Of a DNA stretch of 64,000 bases, positions 59,380-64,000 are shown one piece after another. The stretch is taken from contig JAUCBJ010007937.1 of assembly GCA_032718475.1 (NCBI GenBank), positions 1 to 64,000 of the forward strand. The letters run 5' to 3'. The notes under the pieces are model-generated. The model searched no databases and was not told the DNA's origin. It worked only from the letters and a program-made list of their open reading frames with translations. The position numbers and the translations under genes were made by a program. Position 1 is the first letter of the stretch; each line of letters opens with the position of its first letter. Origin of the DNA: Nemertoderma westbladi (Eukaryota; Xenacoelomorpha; Nemertodermatida; Nemertodermatidae).

Positions 59380-59397
59380 ATATAATTTCTTACATTT
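59380..59397. repeat. Target-site duplication of LINE copy 2, right
   Basis: Exact repeat of 56933-56950. Confidence 0.88.
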
Positions 59398-59869
59398 AAT
59401 TATTGAAATATATTGGAGGGGAATCTCGACGAATTAACAATACCAATTATCAACATCACGTGACATACTATAGCACTTATTTCTTCTTAAAGATTGGCGA
59501 AACCTACAAAAAAGATTTCAATGAACAACGGACTTACCCTACCTACCCATTAGTACTCCATACATCAAGAAGTCTGTGCACATCTGTACACTCAACCAGA
59601 AAACCACATACATATTACACACCAGGGGTTATAATAATATGTGACGTGTCAAGTAGAAACGTATGTTATCAGAAAAATCGAATATTTTTATGGTCGATTC
59701 TGGTAGAGAATTTGTCGGCCTATCTAGTGGTATATAACACTTATCTTCTATCATTTTCCATTTTGGAGTAATTTTACGAAAACTAAAGGGTAATCGTTCA
59801 TAATTTATTCAAAATGAGTTCACAGTTCAAAACGACACCAGATATTCATTCATATTTCTGTCTGTCGGT
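59398..59869. other. Noncoding flank; the first part is copied at LINE copy 1
   Basis: 59398-59554 is present again at 54600-54756. A 122-codon plus-strand frame (59403-59771) spans unique and copied DNA and has no recognisable content; not supported as a gene. Confidence 0.5.
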
Positions 59870-60345
59870 CTGTTTGTATGTCAAACATTAAGAATACAGG
59901 CTAACTAAAATTCTCGCTATAGAGGTTTTTTGGGTTCGTGATTTCATTTCCGATGTCCTTTTTTCACATTTCACGTAACATAGACTGTCTGTCCGTCTTT
60001 TTGTCAGACTGTCTGTCAAACATTAAAAAAATATACAAACTAAAATTCTCGCTAAAGAGGTTTTCCGGGTTCGTGATTTCATTTCCGATATAAATTTTCA
60101 CAATTCATGGAATCTATACAGCCTGTCCGCCCGTCTGTCTGTCCGTATTTTTGTCAAACTGTCCGTCATACATCCGTCAAACATACAAACTCACTAAAAT
60201 TCTCGCTATGGGGGTTTCTTGGGTTCGTGATTTCATTTCTGATATCAGTTTTCAAATTTCACGAAATCTAGATTGTCTGACTAGACCGTCTGCCAATCTG
60301 TCTGTCATTAGATATTTGCTGCGAACAAAGGATTGCGTCTACGTG
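59870..60345. repeat. Degenerate tandem repeat, about 130-150 bp units, three copies
   Basis: Each unit contains CTAAAATTCTCGCTA, then GGGTTCGTGATTTCATTTC, then a TCTGTCTGTCCG-like stretch. The first block starts at about 59907, 60039 and 60191. Confidence 0.7.
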
Positions 60346-63300
60346 GTTTAAATCAAAATTTTCGGATTCCTCGTAAAATTTTGAGTGGGAAACTGTCGTT
60401 CTAGCACATAGGGTCTTAAGGAGAAAAATAAACATATAATAAAACACTAAAACAATAAAACACCATTATAAACACAATTATTCAACATAAATACAAAACA
60501 TTTAATTTAATTTAGTTTAAAATTGATTTATTTAATATTGTAGAAATGAAAAATAAAACACCATTTTGGTAAAAAATATGTTAAAAATACGAAATTAATA
60601 ATTAATAAAATAATAAAAAATACGAAATTCTTTTATGATCTATTATGATGCACCATTGAATGGTGTTTCCAAATCTGAAAACCGCTATTTATTAGCTCTT
60701 TTAGTTTTCAAGTTAAAACAATTTCCATTTATGGAATCCTATTGAAATTACTATTACTATGTATAATGAAAGGTCGATTATCTCCAAATAATTTTTTTAT
60801 GTAATTAACCCTACTACGTCTACAATTTTTGAGCAATTAGTCTGAAACTTTCTGTGGGTGTCTACGTAGCCACCCTGCATAATAGTATCAGACAACTTTC
60901 GAAATTATTTGTTAATAAAATTTAATACTATTTATAACAAACCTAAATATTTAGCATAAATTTGCAGCGCCACCTAGCGGTGCAGAATTATTTCACAAAA
61001 TTTCGCCTGATAGTTATGTTGCCCCATCTTTTATCTATCATATAAAAAAATTTTCATGTGATTTAGATTCAAAACTGTAAAAGCCTTAGGGTTTTAAGCG
61101 CAACAAAGTTTTTTTTTGTTGTTAACTAGTATTAACTAATATTAAATAGCGAAAAATAAAAATTTTCTAACCTGTCATGTAGAATGCATCTTAAGTACCT
61201 ATATGCCAGATTATAGCCAAAACCATACAATTTTGAAACGCTGAGAGTGATAAATCGAAGAGTTGTACGAAAATGGTGTACCCCCCCTTAAATGTGTTTT
61301 TCTCAGAACGCTTTTTTTTTTGATACTATACGTTTCTACTTGACACGCCACATATTTATAAAATTAATATTTCATAAGTTACAGGTCGGGCAGTACAGTA
61401 GATTGTTCACATATGTCGCCACCCCTAACAACCATTTAAAAGCAAAGCAGCAGAGGCAATAAAGGGAATGGCGTGGAGGTAGTAAGCCATGGATTGATTG
61501 AGAAAAACAGATGTTTTCGGTTGGCCATGAATATCTTTCAACCAATCGCTTTATTGCATGCAACTAGGGACATATCATAAATGCTTTGCTGCTGAGGCAA
61601 TCTTTGTACAGTTTGTGTTTACATATAGTACTACAGGAAGGGAATTTATTGCTTTGACCTAAAGTATATTATATTTAAAGGTTAATGTTCTGCATGTGGT
61701 TATGTAGGCTAATTTTGAGATTAATATAATTATGCATTGTATTTTCAGTACGATAAAATGCAACAAACCTAATAAGCCTATTATTAGTAAATGTATACAA
61801 GTTGAAAAGCGAACATAAAGAGGAAATGCAACCTTTCCAAATATAAAAATGACTCATTAATATATTTCAAAATAGAACATATAATTTATTATAAACCGGG
61901 CATTTTCTCATATGACTGGCTGGATGCCACATGTTAAGCCAACATAGGTGTACCGTGAATGTACATGTAGAATTGTGTTCGAAGCAGCTACCCTACCCTG
62001 ACAAAATAACAATTATGTGCAATTCCTATTGTTGTGATTGCAAACGAATATGGAACACATACAAACACATGGTGATAATTATTTATCATATAAATAAATA
62101 GCTTTTCTTTTAAAATATTATAAAATTTAACAATTTAAAAATGTTATATGCATAATTTTCATTAAATTTTCACATTCGCAAATTTCCAGAGGGATCACAT
62201 CACATTGTCGCTAATATATTTTATTTGAAACTATAAACATTTCTTTATTATGCTCACTGTTTTCAACATAGCCAGGATATTTAGCACTTGATTATCCCAC
62301 CTACCTTTTAAAGTATACTGAGGAATAACTTATAAATAACTAAGAGCCGAAGGTGTAACAATTCTGATAATTTACTGTCGTAGTCATTATCAGACTGTTT
62401 ATCCCACAGTTGTGAGGGTGAGGCCCACTGTTGTGGTATCCCTCAATTCTAGCAGAACTCAGAAGAAAATTATCGGTTTCCGACACGAAATAAAATAGCG
62501 CGCAAATATTTAAATTCGAGGCATGGATAACATTCCAATCCTGCAATCCGAGAATCGTGGACTGGAAATTCGCGAAACCGACTCAAGACTAAAACGCTTC
62601 GTGTGAATACAATACGAACGGTTCTCTACACTTTTAGTCCGATCTCGTACCCTAATAATACACCTTTTTCCACATTTTATGCCTTATAGCTACGCTAACT
62701 GCTACACAACCTGAGAATTTTCGTTTGAGCACAATCAGGAGAAACTTCTAACTGAGATTAGTGTTTGACGTAAGTCATCCCAAGTGATTACTAGCTACGA
62801 TACGTACCTAGGTACGTGCGCCACCATGGCTGTTTCGACAATCATGAATATAAATTGCAGGAGAGATTGAGTTTTAAATGTAGCAGTAGTAATTGGTTCG
62901 TTTTGTAAGATGGGGCAGGCATGGCATGCTGGAGGGTGAGAATGTCGACGATTGGTGATACCGTTCCTCATATTTCCGAGGCTGCTAACTGCTGAGACTG
63001 GCCTTCTTATTAACCAGTCGTGTCACTTCTTTCAATAAATTAAGTTTTCTAGGATCTGCTAATGATAGGTTACATCCTGGCATCTCCAGGCATCGTGCAC
63101 TACTCTCGCATCCTATGTACGTATACTAGGTTGGCTGCTGCTACATATAGCTGAAATTTACATTATTTTCTGTGACCAATCAATCATACATAATTTATTA
63201 GCTTTGTACAACTATTTTGCTTCGAAACCCTTATTAAAAACAATATTTTATCTTGACATATAGTTAGTTTCTTCCACTGTAAATCCCCACCTATAAAATA

Positions 63301-64000
63301 ACAGTGAATTAATGTAATACTTTATTTTATTATTAATATTACATTCAATCACTAGTTAGTAGTTACTATGGGAACTAACCCACTAGTTGCTGTGGGAACT
63401 AACCAGAAACATAACTTCTCCCACTAGTTTTAATTATAGAAAGTATTTATACCAGTGTTGTTTAAGGAATATCAAGATAATTTAGATTGTTGCAGTTCTA
63501 GATTCAGTGCGCTTCAATTTAAAGTTACTATCAATATTCATACAACTTATACTAAATATATACTGTTGCACAATGTGCACACTAAGTCTATAAAATACTA
63601 TTACTCATATACAATAACTACCAAAATTAATAACCCATAGACACGATTGCTGGGAAATATTTTCTGAAAACTTAACTAAATTTGGTGTAATTTACACGTT
63701 ACTAATAAGTTAATTAAAATCCACCCCCCCCCCCCCTTTGGTATGATGATAGTTCGACAATTTTTCTAACTGCTGGCAGAGCCGGTTTTTTTTCATATTT
63801 ATGACCTATTTCGATTCAACAAACCGTTAAAGATCGTATATTTGGCAATATTGTGTCACCTCAGTCGGCTTTATTTTTCGTCTTTGGAATGTAATCTAGA
63901 TATTATGAGAACCACCATCATCTGCAGATTCCGAATCTGATAACCGTTTTCAATTTCATCAACAATTTCCCGAGATATTATCAAAATACTAAGGTGTAAA
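60346..64000. other. AT-rich DNA without a supported gene
   Basis: Many homopolymer and AT-rich stretches. A short duplicated unit around GTGGGAACTAACC lies near 63360-63410, and a C-run lies at about 63723-63736. Minus-strand frames of 60-68 codons (61372, 61675, 62340) show no domain, splice logic or repeat identity. A host intron or intergenic DNA is the likely explanation. Confidence 0.45.

Noticed and set aside
62340-62546. Minus-strand 68-aa ORF
   Set aside because: Length expected by chance, no domain, no splice context, no second copy in the window.

Overview
The window is metazoan nuclear DNA, most likely from a marine or other non-vertebrate animal. It shows spliced coding exons with GT/AG boundaries, AT-rich noncoding DNA, minisatellites, and dense BEL/Pao LTR retrotransposons and RTE-like LINEs. 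I cannot name the species. Almost all long open reading frames belong to mobile elements. The one host gene I can support is a + strand REJ-domain (polycystin-1/receptor-for-egg-jelly-like) gene. Four consecutive exons are visible (11916-12123, 12558-12757, 34901-35067, 37252-37451), and their splice phases agree at every junction.

Layout. 1-11.4 kb: an inverted LTR-like repeat, the truncated 3' end of a BEL element, a decayed BEL gag-pol (BEL1, 2683-7915) with a possible third-ORF remnant (9542-9940), a second LTR-like repeat and a SINE-like repeat. 11.9-12.8 kb: two host exons. 12832-31441: BEL2, an 18.6-kb full-length element inside a host intron, with 1.9-kb LTRs that differ at one position I could find, a 5-bp target duplication, an intact 2955-aa gag-pol and an intact 1241-aa second ORF. 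31.4-34.9 kb: a minisatellite, a decayed RTE-like LINE and a second minisatellite. 34.9-37.5 kb: two more host exons, with a ~1.4-kb minisatellite that starts exactly at a splice donor. 38681-52056: BEL3 on the minus strand (13.4 kb, 530-bp LTRs, 5-bp target duplication), with a frameshifted gag, intact pol and an 849-aa extra ORF. 52.1-59.4 kb: two near-identical RTE-like LINE copies on either side of a fragment of a reverse-transcriptase element of uncertain class with a Cys-rich N-terminus. 59.4-64 kb: AT-rich DNA with a short tandem repeat and no gene I can support.

The most interesting observation is that BEL2 and BEL3, which belong to different BEL/Pao lineages, both carry downstream of pol (where env sits in retroviruses) a long ORF. 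Its order is a DEDD-type 3'-5' exonuclease-like domain, three CCHC zinc knuckles, a conserved domain of unknown function and a basic tail. The acidic motif I and II residues are present in both, and in both the last motif reads Y-x3-E instead of Y-x3-D. I know of no described BEL/Pao element with this architecture. A second strong signal is a 17-nt DNA motif, GGAAGACTYGYGAGCCT, which recurs eleven times (plus one degenerate copy) through BEL2. It occurs in coding sequence in two different reading frames and in noncoding sequence, which suggests a nucleotide-level role or a spreading seed sequence.
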